Origin: Tubulanus polymorphus
Lineage: Eukaryota > Nemertea > Palaeonemertea > Tubulaniformes > Tubulanidae
Direction: 5' to 3'
DNA: 64,000 nucleotides
NCBI RefSeq assembly: GCF_964204645.1
Contig: NC_134029.1
Coordinates: forward strand, 9,786,850 to 9,850,849
Part shown: one piece after another, positions 14,301 through 24,690 of the stretch
Layout of the letters: each line of letters starts with the position of its first letter
How positions within the stretch are numbered: the first letter of the stretch is position 1
Translations under genes and position numbers: made by a program
Notes under the pieces: generated by a model
The model's database searches: none
Seen by the model: only the letters and a program-made list of their open reading frames with translations
Told to the model about the DNA's origin: nothing

Positions 14301-17300
14301 TGATAAGAATCCTTCAACGCCCCAGTGGTTCGTCCTCGGCGGTATACTCTTGGGTTTGTTTCTCATTCAATAATATCCTAAATTCGTAAATATGTAACGC
14401 GCGTCCGGTCTTTGTAAATACAAAATGGTTCATTCAGCAAATCTAAATGGACTTGAATGCGTTTCTCCGATGAAAAGGCTGTTCATTCTCCTCGAGTCGT
14501 TTTCAAAATGAACGTATACTCATAGACTTATAGATACGAAAACCAAGGCAGCGCACGAAAGTTATCTTGAGGACAAAAATCCTTATCTTTTGTGAATTTT
14601 TTCAAAATGAATTTTTGCGATGCATTTCTTTCAATTCAAAACTATTCATCTACGATTATTTTTTTCTTTAAATCCAGGAAAAAATATTTGCAAAAACCTT
14701 TTGAAAAAGATTAATTCGCTGAAAACCGTTTTAATAACAATGTAGTCACCGAAAAATCCAGGAAAAAGTAAAGTCATAGGAAAATCGTTCTGGTTTTTTT
14801 TCTATCTGGCCTATATCGCTAAAACGCTCCCGAAGAAAGCAACTCAAAAAGTTTATTTGTTTTTTATCGTAACATTGACTGCGTTTATGACGCACACATT
14901 CGTGCCTGATAGGTCTTGCTCCACGGTATTTAACAGCACGATCAGGTTGCCCGTTTGTCCGGCGCAAACACTGTATTATGACGTTTGTTTATGGTGGAGA
15001 ATTACCCCACAATATTCATCTGTTTTTACTGTAGAGATTTTACCGTCACGGTAGCCATAAATCCGCCAGTTCTGGACTACCTAAAACCCGCTTTTCCGGC
15101 CGTAATTACGTCGGTGTATGACTTCTTTTGAATGCGGCACGCATATACATCGTTAGTCTCGCCAGCAAAGAGCCATCTACGGTCTTAACAAATGCCCGCA
15201 AAAGGCCCTAGATGGTACTTAAACTTCCCGTAAAAATGTTCGCATCCGTCAACGAGTCTGGTCGTACAAAAGACCGCTTTCATACATGGACGGTTTACAG
15301 AATGGCGAAATCACGCATCAAAGAAATTAGGCGTAAATACCCGGCAAATTGCATCTAATTGAATAGATGCGAATTTCAAATCCATGCGAAACCTTTACAT
15401 CATTACGGGATGATGAAAAACTATTCCGATATTTTATATACACATATATACACTTATAGCATTTAGTTGAAGAACAAATATACATCGGGGTTATTGGCCA
15501 CAGAAAAAAGAGATCGTGTTTTCGCGAGATGTCGTGACTAGATGGGCAAATGTCGACTTCGCATCGATCCTCTTTGGATTTACGAGAATGCCAAGGCTTA
15601 ATCTATTTGAGTCTGGCGTCCAGTATCTATACGCATCAATCTGATCCAGCAACTAATCTCTACGTGCCTCGTATCACCCATAGTACACTCTAACCGATAC
15701 CCTATTTTCATTTCCCTATACACCGCATTTTGGGTAATTAATGACCAAATCTAGGTTAAATCTATTAGGCATGTTTTCAAGCTCTCAGATTATATTGCAC
15801 TTCAGATGAAAGTCTTACCACCGTTTTAAAAATATCACCTTCTTCAGCGCCTGTGACGTTTTATTATGAACGGTATTGGCGATTGTGGCCGACGAAATTC
15901 TCGTGGCGTGTGACGTCACTGATAAAAACACGCATAGTGGAAGTCGTCCGCCAGTTTGTAATGGCTCATTACTGAGCTTGGCGGAATGATAAATTCGATT
16001 TGTTTGTTAGTACACAATGACCGACAGAGGAGAAATTCAGTGATTAAGGAGATAAACTAATTTGCAACTATTTTGTTCCGGAATTTCGCATCCAAAACGA
16101 ACCGACCCATTCAGCGTATTCCCGGAGATGGATCAATAATATTTGTGAGCGATTTCATGTAATGCTCAATGTCTCCAAAGTTTTGCATTTCCGAGCTGCA
16201 TTTTTTAGACTGTTACTAGTATCCTTATATAGGAAAAACTATTATTCAACTGATGCTTTTTCGATGGGAACACAAAACAGCTTTCTTTATGAGCATATTT
16301 CGTATTGTCCAGGCCCGGCCAGGATTTCAGGGTTGCACTTCCCATTTCCAATTTGTACATATAGATTTTTCATGGTTCGATAATCAACGTATATAGAATT
16401 TGAATCTGAGGCGGTCAGACATCATTGTATCGGCAACCGGCTTGTTCATTGTTTTTGCAAAAATCGCTATAGAGAATTCAGCTCCAAGTCTCTCGCTCCT
16501 TAGGTTACTGTCTTACTCTTCGAAATTGATTCACTAATTCATTACTAGCCTTTGATAGCTTGACAGAACATGATGCTTAAAGTAGATCGCTATTGAACTT
16601 CGGCTTAATGCGGTGACATGCGAGGAATGGATCGGTAGATGTCACACTTCCCGTGCTCGCTAATAGCCGTAGACACTCTGCAGCGTGAAACGTGTCCTCA
16701 CTTGTCTTGCGGATTCATAAATCTTAGCCACTTGAGATTGATTCAAAATTTCAAATCTTTTTTACTGGAATCGTATAGTGGTTGAATCCAATCCCGCAAC
16801 TAGGCTTTCGATATCGCAGACACGGGATAACACGTTTCAATATTTTAATTGAATTTGTAGTGAAGAATCATAGGGGGCCTTGTTGTAGTTCTATGTGAAG
16901 GCCGGGATAATGTTCTTGAGAATGATAAGATGGTGTATCAAAATATCGCGTACAGATAAAAAGAGGGCATTTCATAACAAGGAAAGTGTTCTGCTCGATC
17001 TATATTTCGGTATTAATTGTGAAACTCCAACGGATCTATATCGAGTGCTCTTGGCAACTAAAAATTTCATTATACCGATTTTGAGCCGAGCGATGGATTT
17101 CATCAGAAGATGTAATTGGTGTTTTATTTTCATTCTAGCAGTTTTGTATCAATTGGCACATGCTTTTGTTACGACCCGTTTGGACTTTAACAATGGAATA
17201 CTTGCTGGTCTAACGTCGTAAATCACTTGCACCTTTGCAGCGTGTGCAAAATTCTGCAGCTCGAGTTGTCTGCAGAGTTAGCAAATATGAAAACATAACC

Positions 17301-20300
17301 CAGATTCTGCAGAAACTCCATTGGTTACCAATCGCTCAAAGGATTGATTTTAATATCCTGCTACAGGTCTTAAAATGTGTTCATGGCGTGGCACCTAAAT
17401 ATTTGCAGGGACTTGTTGTGGTCAAGTCAAGTGTGAGGACTACCAGATCTACAGACTCAAATTTTGTAGTTGCCAGAGAACCCGGACCAATGTTGGTGAT
17501 CGTAGTTTCTCTACTTATGGTGCAACCATCTGAACCAGTTACCATCAGATATCAGATTAGTTGATGGCATCGTCTCATCTTTAAAAGCTTAGTTAAAACA
17601 TTGTTATTCCGTAGAGCGTTCTGAGAGACAATGCAGCGAGCGAAGATTCTTTTTCTCGGAATGGTGCTGTATTAGAACTTATTATTATATTATTATTATT
17701 ATCATATTTTACGCAGATCGGTTGCGACACTTCGAACATATTGTAAGTCGGCGTCATATACGAATCGGTCAGTCAACTTTGCAGCGTCTGCGGAGAATTT
17801 GATATCGATCAGTATGCACAATCAACCGAAACTAGTATTTATTTCCTTCGTTTGCTATTGATTGAATAGCTAGATATAATACCGGCTGGGCAGACCCCTT
17901 AACCTGCGTGTCGGTAGGTGGTATTTTAAGGTGGTTTACCTTCGGGAATATCTGGATGAACGGAGCTCACTTTGTCAGCGGTGAACATCGGCGTGGATAA
18001 TCCGCGGCGACCGCGTATTGCTTCTGTTATAAATCCTCTTAAAATCCGCCACCAGGAAAGTCTACGTTCCGATATACAAGACGACACCACGCCGGAAAGC
18101 CAAGAAACGTGATGGGATACAGTGGCTATTTTATGAGTTGCATCAGTTTCATATGTGGTCGGCTTTCTCAAGAGATTTATGCGTGCATACGTGAGCAAAA
18201 TATGACACCTAATGCCAGTGACTTATCTGACCATTACATATTGTTTCAATATCTATTGATTGTGTTGGGTGGTGTTCGTTTAATTTACACAATACCGCAT
18301 TGAGGGGCATATAATATATGCTGTGTCATTTGGAAGCAAAAGAAATATTCGCTAATATTATAAGCGAATATTTCTTTTGCTCCCAAATGACTAATTCAGC
18401 TCAAAACTAAATTGAAACTCCTGATATCGATAAGTTTAAAGGAAAACACATACCTTACGCGTGGGGGGGGGGGGGTGTCTGAGTGTGTTACAGATTGTTA
18501 TATATGAGGGGAGGGTGTCTCAACATCCGTCACATAACAAAATGTTGGATTTCTCAGAAGACGAATCTCGAACCTTTTTGGAGTGAAACCTGGGCAGGAG
18601 CATCCTCCTTTGGCATCCGGCATCGAGATTGCCACGGTACGAAACCCTGCCACACTAGACCGAGTGCGCAGCTACACGCACAGCTTAGATGATGTCATTA
18701 TCAGCCAATTAGATATCCCGTTTTATTTTAGCCCGTGTTTTCCCATTTATAGTTCTTCCGTGAAATTTACCTAAGCGATTATACAACGAGCAATCTGATA
18801 GGTGCCGCAAGTTTTCGTGCGGCAAACCAGCGCACCCGGTCTACTGTGGCAGGGGTTCGTGCCGTGGCTGAGTGATGCGATGCCATCAGGTTCGAATCCC
18901 TGCCGTGGGAGGATGGGACAGGAGCCATACAGGTCGACCTATACAAGGACTAATCATCACAGCACAAGGTTTCAAACTGGTATCGTTATAAGATTTTAGG
19001 AAATAATTTAGAGAGGGGTGTAACATTTGTTACGTAATAGTTTAGAGGGTCTGCCAAGATTTGTTACAGCTAGTGTATCAATATTTCCCACAAAATAGGT
19101 TACGAAATTTTTAAACAGCCCCTTACAACGCGTATTGATTGATTGATAAAGAATCACAATAAAATCATAACAGTCATATTTTTCAACCATTCATATTCTC
19201 ATCAAGGGTATATAGAGTATACGCGTGTTGGGTCCCGGCAGTTCTCATCCTCCCACGGCAGGGGTTCGAACCTGATGGCATCGCTACACTCAGCCACGGC
19301 ACGAACCCCTGCCACAGTAGACCGGGTGCGCAGGTACTAACATGCGCAGCTTTGCCCCAAGAAAGCTTGCGGCACCTATCAGATTGCTTATTGTTTAATC
19401 GATGAGGTAAATTTCACGGAAGAACTATAAATGGGAAAACTCTAAAATAAAACGGGATATCTGATTGGCTGATAATAGCCGCGATCACACGAGCATTTTT
19501 GGCCCGGGCCAAAGCCAAATTTGGCCCGGAACAACTCTTCACACGGGTGCCAAATGGGCCCAAGCCTGTTTGGCCCGGGCCAAATTTTGCCCGACCAAAA
19601 ACGTCGAACCAGGCCCGAGCCAAATTCTAGCACCAGACAAATGATTGCGATTGAATTGCAACTGGCACCAGAAATGACCCACTTCGCTTTGTTTGAGCAT
19701 TGTTTAGTATCGAGTAAATTGTTTGCGTGTGAACGCGCTCTCCAATTAGGCACGGGCCAAATTTGGCCCGAGCCTGATCCGTGCCAATTTGGCCCGGGCC
19801 AAATCGTCTCTGTGTGATCGCGGCTAATGACATCATCTAAGCTGCGCACTCGGTCTAGTGTGGCAGGGTTTCGTACCGTGGCAATCTCGATGCCATCAGG
19901 TGTTCGAATCCCTGCCGGGGAGGATGGGCAGCTCTCTTAATGCTGTATGTCAGCATGTATTCAAAACAATTCACTTGATATTGAGCGCTACTTTATCGAT
20001 TCTTACGCATCGATAGATGGAATACTAACTCTTGATTTACTAGATCTTACGAATTTCTTTACGGCGTAAAGTAGGCAATTAGAGAAGTAATTAAACAAAT
20101 AGCCCACTTGATTCAGTTGTAAAACACAGGCATTTATTGGTCTCAAAAGAATTATCCTTCGACTTCATCTATCATTCGAATGGTGGCAATTAGTCAGCGT
20201 CGCGATTTGACACAAGAACGACCTTCACCTTTTACCGCGTGGGAATTCGATATAAAAGCAATATGTTGTAATCAGTAGCGAATGCAGTGGGTGGCTGAGG

Positions 20301-23300
20301 GGTCTGCATCCTCCTTTTTGGACGAGTGGTCTTTATCGGAAACTTGAGAAGTGAACAATTTTCACTACCGGTTACGTTCAACGATATCTTTGTCCGTGTA
20401 GTATGTAGGAGGTCTTATTTTGATATATAGATTCCACACACATGGGAGAAAATTTCATTACTACTTATTTAGGTATTTCTAATTTTTTCAGTCTATCGGA
20501 TAACTTTCATATATACTATTTGTAGTTCCATAATCAAATCTGTAGGAAATAATCAAATCAGATAATATCAGAGATCAGCGTCAATATAGCAATTTAGGGA
20601 ACTGCCAGTTTTTGTATTCTTTATTAATACTGCAAATTGTAGCATTGTTTGTTTTGTATTTAAGGTGCATTTTGCCTACTACTGATTCACACGTTCTACC
20701 ATACGGAAGTGTTCTGGGACATTAAAAAGAATTGTTTTTCTCCATTTCTCAATTCATAAATCGAACGTAAATCTATTTTTCTTAATTGAAAAATCGTACG
20801 TATTTTAAGAAGAATTGTTTAAATACGAAAATATGGCCCTGGGACCGCAGCGATTTATGCTTTGGAGTATTTTTATGATTTAATGAGATTGGAAAAAGAT
20901 TTAGATTTTCTTGACGGTAAATGGGAAAAGTTGTATTAATGACTATGTAATTGTAGTAGTTTCTTAATGCCCCGCATTTTGGATAGAAAAAGTGCCTTTT
21001 TTCACCTTCACCCTCTAAAAATTCCTGGATATTATGCATTGACGTATGAACTAGATACTTTTATCTAGTTTATTCATTCATGTCTTCATAAGTAGGTCTG
21101 TGTTTAACTTTGTGATAAGGAACTTATCCCAACGATAATTTGGAACACCCGGGGTGTTCCGAGTTTCGAATGCACGCATGCCAATTTAATATGTGCGAAT
21201 ATTTCAAAATAACATGCCTACACGACACAAGAAATGTCGTATGCTTCTACAAATCATCAATTATGTATTTTTGCCCGTACAAACTACATAGTACGGAAAA
21301 ACTGAAGATGATTCAAATATTAACAAACTTTTGTAAATCTAGAACATTCAAGCCACCAATTAGGATGACTTCCTTTTACTTATCAATCTGGGCACATCTC
21401 CACTGGTATGTTTTTGCTAGTTGAAACTCCCAGTTAATAAATAATCAGTACATTTTGAATTATTACAACTCAGGAACTGAATTCAACTGAAGACTGTAAA
21501 ACTGGGTCCCAATTAGATTTGATTATTTTGATAACCCTGCGAATCTTTGACGATCTATTTACGTATTAGTCGATGCCTCTGCACGCTCGAGTGTCTTCTT
21601 TCTAAACCGGTAAACATATCACTTTCATTTACTACGTTGTTCGTTTTATTTTGCAGATAGGCACCGTTCCCAACAGAGAGATAGAATCCCTAGCTACTGC
21701 TTTTAAACAAATAAAATATCAAGGTAATCGTCAGACATCGCCTCTCGGTAGTCTTCCCCAATTCAATATTCAGTCGATGATTTGGAAATACAATAATGGA
21801 CTCTGCATACATATCAACACGTATAAACTCGTAGTCACGTTTTATTTTGATTGGCGTTCGGTAGATTTCTCAAAATCATCGCGAATATTAAGTAAACAAT
21901 TATTTCTACTTTGAACTATTGGATTATGCCGGAGTAACGAATCGGTGCAATCATCGCGATAGAATTTCAAATCTGAGTTTATTCTTGGCGTAGATTTCCC
22001 AAGTTTTAAATAGAAATTTTAAGCAAGAGGTGAAAAATCCAGATATTTTTCCAGAACAGGGTTCATTCATTTAAAATCACGCTTATATAAAGATCTAATG
22101 TACTTTAGTACATATTACTTTTGGTGAAATTTTTTCATCGAAAATAATAGCCGTTCATGCATTCATGTTCAATTTTTCAGGGTTGGCGGTCCCTATTAGC
22201 CAATTTTCTATACCAGATTTACTTCCTAATACTCCGCACTATATGACGTACGACGGTTCGTTGACCGCTCCGGGATGCGAGGAAACAGTGACGTGGATTA
22301 TAATCAACAAACCTCTCTACGTTACTGATGAAATAGTAAGTTTATTTGGTGGGTTCTATCTAATCGGTAATTTTCATTAGTTTGAATACAAACTTGGAAT
22401 CAGATTATTTTAGTTCAGTATTATCAGTACATCCAATCCAAATAAAGAAACAACAGTAGAACTGGATCGAGGTAGTGGTTTTCTAGGTCCGATGTTTAAA
22501 TCAAGTCAATTAACACCCGGTTAAAGATAAAAGTATTCTAAAGAAACTGGCCCCATGTATGGTGTTCAACCCAAGAAGGCCTTTTGCCGGCGGATATTTT
22601 ACTAATGATAACCGAGCGGCCGGTTCCATAGTCATGGCTTAGACGTAAGACAAGTCTAAGACTAACTTCGTTCTATAGCCAATCTAACAACTTCAGTCTT
22701 TAACGCCACTTTTGGAATTAAGTCTCAACTATGGAACCTGCCCTTGGATCTTAGAAATTTTTCGAAATGATAAAGAAACTGCGGGTAAAAAAACTTTCAA
22801 ATGTCACAGGTCTGCGCTGCTTGAAGATAAATCCCCACGGACACGCGAGGTTTCGTCATTATTTCGCTTGACCAGATTAACTTCAAATCACGAGAATCAT
22901 TCTAACATGAACGTAATGTGTAAGTGAATGTCATTTTATCGTTACAGATGTCGATATTTCGATCGCTAATGCGAGGTACTGAAGATACTCCGAGAGGTTT
23001 GATGGAAAATAATTTTCGGCCTACTCAGCGTCACGAAGGGCGTTCGGTTCGAACGAACGTCAATGTAGGAAAATCTGTAAGTATACGTACCACACAACAA
23101 GGGTCTTACAATAGAAATAATTTGAAGTCGTTAGATTTCAAGAGTTGTCGTTACAACTATTTTAAAACTTAAATCTTAAAATGATAGTCTCAAAGTAGAG
23201 TTTTTTCCAAGACAAGTTTAAATAGTGGCTCATTTACTCAAATTTCGATATTTCAATATACACTGCACTGCATTCCGTGTGTTTTCTGAAATGAAATGAG

Positions 23301-24219
23301 GAAAAGATATTCCCTTTGCGTCTGTATAGCAGAAGACAGGAACGAGAAAGACACTCGAAGCGTTAAAGATTGTTTATCTCAAAGAGCCGTGGTCTCGGTG
23401 GTCATCAAAAGAAGTTTTTCTTTCGCCTGCATGGCATACGAAATACGATCTTAACCGTATTCCCCTCGAGTGCAGATGATCACTAGCAACCACGTGACCA
23501 TCGCGGTGCTGTTAAATACAGCCACGCCTTTTTCGTGTTGGCGACAAGAAACGTGGCAGAAAACATGTTTTCATCAATCCCCAAATTGACATTATAGGCT
23601 GAATGAAATAGGTTACGTTTCTCGACGTTATGACACCAGCAATGCTTCGCCCATCTTTCTGTTTGTAACTTTTAACGTTCATTTGTGGACTTTCTTTCTC
23701 AGTGCGTTACCTATGAGTATCCGTTGGTTGCAAAAGTAACTACGTAAATTAATGAATATATAGGATGATCAAAAAAACGAATAAACCATTACCACACGTA
23801 GCCTACTTTGTAGAAACATCTTTATTAGTTTTGGTACTATCTATACTTTGCAGAGCCCACTGTGCAGTGTAAAAAAGGAAACGTATTACCAAGGTGAGTC
23901 GGAGGTTGTACTCATTTAACCCGTAAACCATAAAGTGATGTACACTGCACGACACTGACCTGCCGAGCAATTTGTTTCCGTACAGTCAGTTGCACGCGCC
24001 CCGCCACTCCTGTATATACACACTTAGCGGCGTTCATGTAATTATTCACGAGGTTGTGTCTCTATAAAAGTTCATTATGTACGCGAATAATCATATGATG
24101 CACTATACTTTTTCCAGCCAATGTACCGGGACGAAACTGAAGATCTGGGACAGTTGCATAAATACGAATCGATGTGGTTTGTCGGTGGATGCAGTATTGT
24201 GGTCCTATGGAAGTTATGA
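8245..24219 (+). CDS. Carbonic-anhydrase-related protein, CA10/CA11 type (gene span, 5' incomplete)
   Basis: Seven exons are read here: 8245-8381, 11567-11758, 12333-12428, 21657-21723, 22181-22335, 22948-23076 and probably 24118-24219. Every junction has AG/GT signals and every phase agrees. The joined protein follows the alpha-carbonic-anhydrase fold in order: PDFWGHMNTDWYLC, the QQSPINIDP block, GSEHTIDGHSFPGE, MTYDGSLTAPGCEETVTWII and a terminal NFRPTQ-like block. Of the three zinc histidines (94, 96, 119 in CA II), the first is Ile (in DYIIHFG) and the third is Gln (in EIQIMAYN); only the second remains. That matches the CA10/11 group, whose members lack hydratase activity and in vertebrates are secreted partners of neurexins. 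An upstream exon with the signal peptide is missing from the window or unrecognised. Confidence 0.9.
8382..11566 (+). other. Intron of the CA-related gene
   Basis: The intron runs from GTAAGT at 8382 to TTACAG at 11566. Apart from the MITE at 9183 it holds a small hairpin at 10324-10349 (GGAGTAATCAT, 4-nt loop). No exon was found in it. Confidence 0.8.
9183..9350. mobile_element. Tigger/pogo-like MITE
   Basis: Perfect 13-bp terminal inverted repeats, CAGTGGAACCTCG at the left and CGAGGTTCCACTG at the right; the match extends to about 21 bp with mismatches. The interior carries ACAACGAAC and TATAACGAAC words typical of pogo/Tigger ends. A TA dinucleotide abuts the left end, and the right end has GATA, so the TA duplication is slightly degraded. 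At 168 bp it has no coding capacity. It lies in a CA-related gene intron. Confidence 0.75.
11567..11758 (+). CDS. CA-related protein, exon with degenerate zinc site
   Basis: 64 codons, phase 0 at both ends, acceptor TTACAG and donor GTAAAT. It encodes VDGVLSNTGHFIRFLV, then SRGPLTYTYSITDYIIHFGG and FDSMGSEHTIDGHSFPGE. The position of zinc ligand His94 is Ile, and His96 is kept. GSEHTIDG is the conserved alpha-CA loop. Confidence 0.93.
12333..12428 (+). CDS. CA-related protein, exon with third zinc-ligand position
   Basis: 32 codons, phase 0 at both ends, acceptor TTGTAG and donor GTAAGT. It encodes IQIMAYNSDLYSNFSMAVNS and then PHGLASISILVQ. The Gln in IQIM stands where catalytic CAs have zinc ligand His119, the same change seen in CA10/11. 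PHGLASISIL is the PDGLAVLGIFLK-equivalent strand. Confidence 0.92.
12429..17029 (+). other. Intron of the CA-related gene, 5' part
   Basis: First half of a 9.2-kb intron (12429-21656). No coding exon or clear mobile element was recognised before the LINE remnant at 17.03 kb. Confidence 0.6.
17030..17625 (+). mobile_element. Decayed LINE, 3' end of reverse transcriptase (CR1/Jockey-like)
   Basis: Two frames together give the characteristic C-terminal part of LINE polymerases. HAFVTTRLDFNNGILAGL near 17157 corresponds to the usual HAFITSRLDYCNSLL-type block. MQRVQNSAARVVCRVS at 17235 is followed by LHWLPIAQRIDFNILLQVLK. The frame ends near 17625 with KSLVKTLLFRRAF and a stop, as is usual for these proteins. 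There is at least one frameshift near 17221, and degraded sequence lies between 17460 and 17580. It sits in an intron of the CA-related gene, sense orientation, and is clearly inactive. Confidence 0.75.
17680..17702. repeat. ATT trinucleotide microsatellite
   Basis: TTATTATTATATTATTATTA-like run just after the LINE remnant; it may be the element's 3' tail. Confidence 0.7.
18325..18391. repeat. Near-perfect 28-bp-stem hairpin
   Basis: GTCATTTGG through ATATTCGC at 18325-18352 is repeated in inverse at 18364-18391 with a single mismatch and an 11-nt AT-rich spacer. It resembles a pair of MITE or foldback ends that have lost their interior, but no flanking duplication was identified. Confidence 0.85.
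18601..18916. mobile_element. Foldback/MITE element with tRNA-like tips, copy 1
   Basis: The element begins CATCCTCC and ends GGAGGATGG. The two ends, about 75-90 bp each, are imperfect inverted repeats (GTCTACTGTGGCAGGGG at one end, CCCTGCCACACTAGAC at the other). The right end contains TGGCTGAGTGAT followed by GGTTCGAATCC, similar to the A and B boxes of a tRNA gene, at shorter spacing than in a real tRNA. Flanks GGCAGGAG (18593-18600) and GACAGGAG (18917-18924) form an 8-bp duplication with one mismatch. Copy 2 at 19246 is in inverse orientation. No protein is encoded. Confidence 0.72.
19246..19927. mobile_element. Foldback/MITE element with tRNA-like tips, copy 2 (interrupted)
   Basis: Same family as the copy at 18601 but in opposite orientation. 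It has the same CATCCTCC/GGAGGATGG termini, the same inverted ends, and the shared interior with GGAAGAACTATAAATGGGAA. Flanks GCAGTTCT (19238-19245) and GCAGCTCT (19928-19935) are an 8-bp duplication with one mismatch. It is longer than copy 1 because a 349-bp foldback element is inserted at 19477. Confidence 0.72.
19477..19825. mobile_element. Nested foldback element with GGCCCGGGCC palindromes
   Basis: The ends are inverted repeats starting AGCCGCGATCACAC and ending GTGTGATCGCGGCT. Copies of TTTGGCCCGGGCCAAA or close variants sit immediately inside both ends and again in the interior. Comparison with the uninterrupted sister element at 18601 shows the empty site GATAATGAC; here it is split with AAT duplicated on both sides (19474-19476 and 19826-19828), so the insertion can be defined to the base. 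No credible protein is encoded; the long open frames on both strands are by-products of the palindromic composition. Confidence 0.8.
19936..21656 (+). other. Intron of the CA-related gene, 3' part
   Basis: The rest of the long intron. No exon was found. It contains a perfect 19-bp palindrome at 21142-21160 (GGAACACCC, G, GGGTGTTCC). Confidence 0.65.
21657..21723 (+). CDS. CA-related protein, exon
   Basis: Acceptor TTGCAG, donor GTAATC; 66 + 1 nt. It encodes IGTVPNREIESLATAFKQIK and YQ plus the first base of a Gly codon. This is the segment between the core strands and the PYMTYDGS block in the family. Its phase matches both neighbours. Confidence 0.88.
22181..22335 (+). CDS. CA-related protein, exon with YDGSLTAPGCEETVTW
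   Basis: Acceptor TTTCAG, donor GTAAGT; 2 + 153 nt. It encodes LAVPISQFSIPDLLPNTPHY, MTYDGSLTAPGCEETVTWII and INKPLYVTDEI. YxGSLTxPPCxExVxWxI is the most conserved C-terminal signature of alpha-carbonic anhydrases; the usual PPC is PGC here. Confidence 0.94.
22622..22738. mobile_element. MITE, GGTTCCATAGTC family
   Basis: 117-bp element with about 20-bp inverted ends (GGTTCCATAGTCATGGCTTA at the left, GACTTAATT-like complement and CAACTATGGAACC at the right). A second copy in inverse orientation lies at 55804-55933, sharing GCATAGTCATGGCTTAGAC and TATAGCCAATCTAACAACTT. It sits in an intron of the CA-related gene. Confidence 0.7.
22948..23076 (+). CDS. CA-related protein, exon with NFRPTQ block
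   Basis: 43 codons, phase 0 at both ends, acceptor GTTACAG, donor GTAAGT. It encodes MSIFRSLMRGTEDTPRGLME, NNFRPTQRHEGRSVRTNVNV and GKS. The NFRPxQ and RxVRTN words match the C-terminal part of CA10/11 proteins (DNFRPVQ, RCIRTN). Confidence 0.92.
23077..24117 (+). other. Last intron of the CA-related gene
   Basis: From GTAAGT at 23077 to TTTCCAG at 24117. Nothing else was recognised in it. Confidence 0.6.
24118..24219 (+). CDS. CA-related protein, probable terminal exon
   Basis: A good pyrimidine-rich acceptor (ACTTTTTCCAG) opens a frame in the required phase 0. It encodes PMYRDETEDLGQLHKYESMW followed by FVGGCSIVVLWKL and TGA at 24217-24219. The short extension past the CA domain fits in length with other family members. 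The last dozen residues are hydrophobic, which would be unusual for a secreted CA10-like protein. The exon is placed by splice signal, phase and position only, because the C-terminus is poorly conserved in the family. Confidence 0.5.
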   Translation, partial: PMYRDETEDLGQLHKYESMWFVGGCSIVVLWKL

Positions 24220-24436
24220 GTGTGAATGATAATGTATAATCATAACGAGAAGAAAGACAAGTCGGTAGACGGTAGAAACAACGGTAGAAAACTGGGTTGT
24301 AGTCAAGAATTTCTTGGGGGAGGCAGGATCTTTGAGAAAGCGGAACTGCAACCTATCATTGTGGAAGCAGAACACGAGAGCTCCAAGGCACAACGCTGAT
24401 TACCTTGTAGACAATTTTGAAAAAAAAAACAGAGAC

Positions 24437-24690
24437 GTATGGTGGTTGATTCGGGCCATATAAAAAATGACACTCGGTCTCCACCAATTTCTTTCTACAT
24501 TTTACACTTAAACGCCACGTTGAAACCAGTTTTTGGTATCTTTTGTTTAAACTTGTTTTTTTACTGGGCGTTAAAACTTGTTTTAACGTAGCGTTAAACA
24601 GAAAATGAGAAATTTAAAGCAAAATTGGTGGAGCTTGAATATTTTTTAAGGTGTGGTCCGAATCAGCCACCATACGAAATCAGCCGCCAT
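24437..24690. mobile_element. Foldback/MITE with GGTGG...CCACC ends
   Basis: Imperfect inverted repeats of about 50 bp: ATGGTGGTTGATTCGGGCCA at the left, TCCGAATCAGCCACCAT at the right, both continuing inward to CCACCAATTT and AAATTGGTGG. The direct repeat AGAGAC flanks it (24431-24436 and 24691-24696). The interior has repeated TTTTAACG/CGTTAAAA words. A partial relative lies at 39390-39535. Confidence 0.6.

Noticed and set aside
18880-18910. GGTTCGAATCCCTGCC considered as a tRNA gene
   Set aside because: The spacing to the A-box-like word is too short for an anticodon arm, and the sequence is part of a repeated inverted-end element.
19414-19849. Long open frames on both strands (up to 135 residues) across 19.4-19.85 kb
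   Set aside because: They are produced by the repeated GGCCCGGGCC palindromes of the nested foldback element; both strands give similar low-complexity Gly/Pro/Ala-rich text with no domain.
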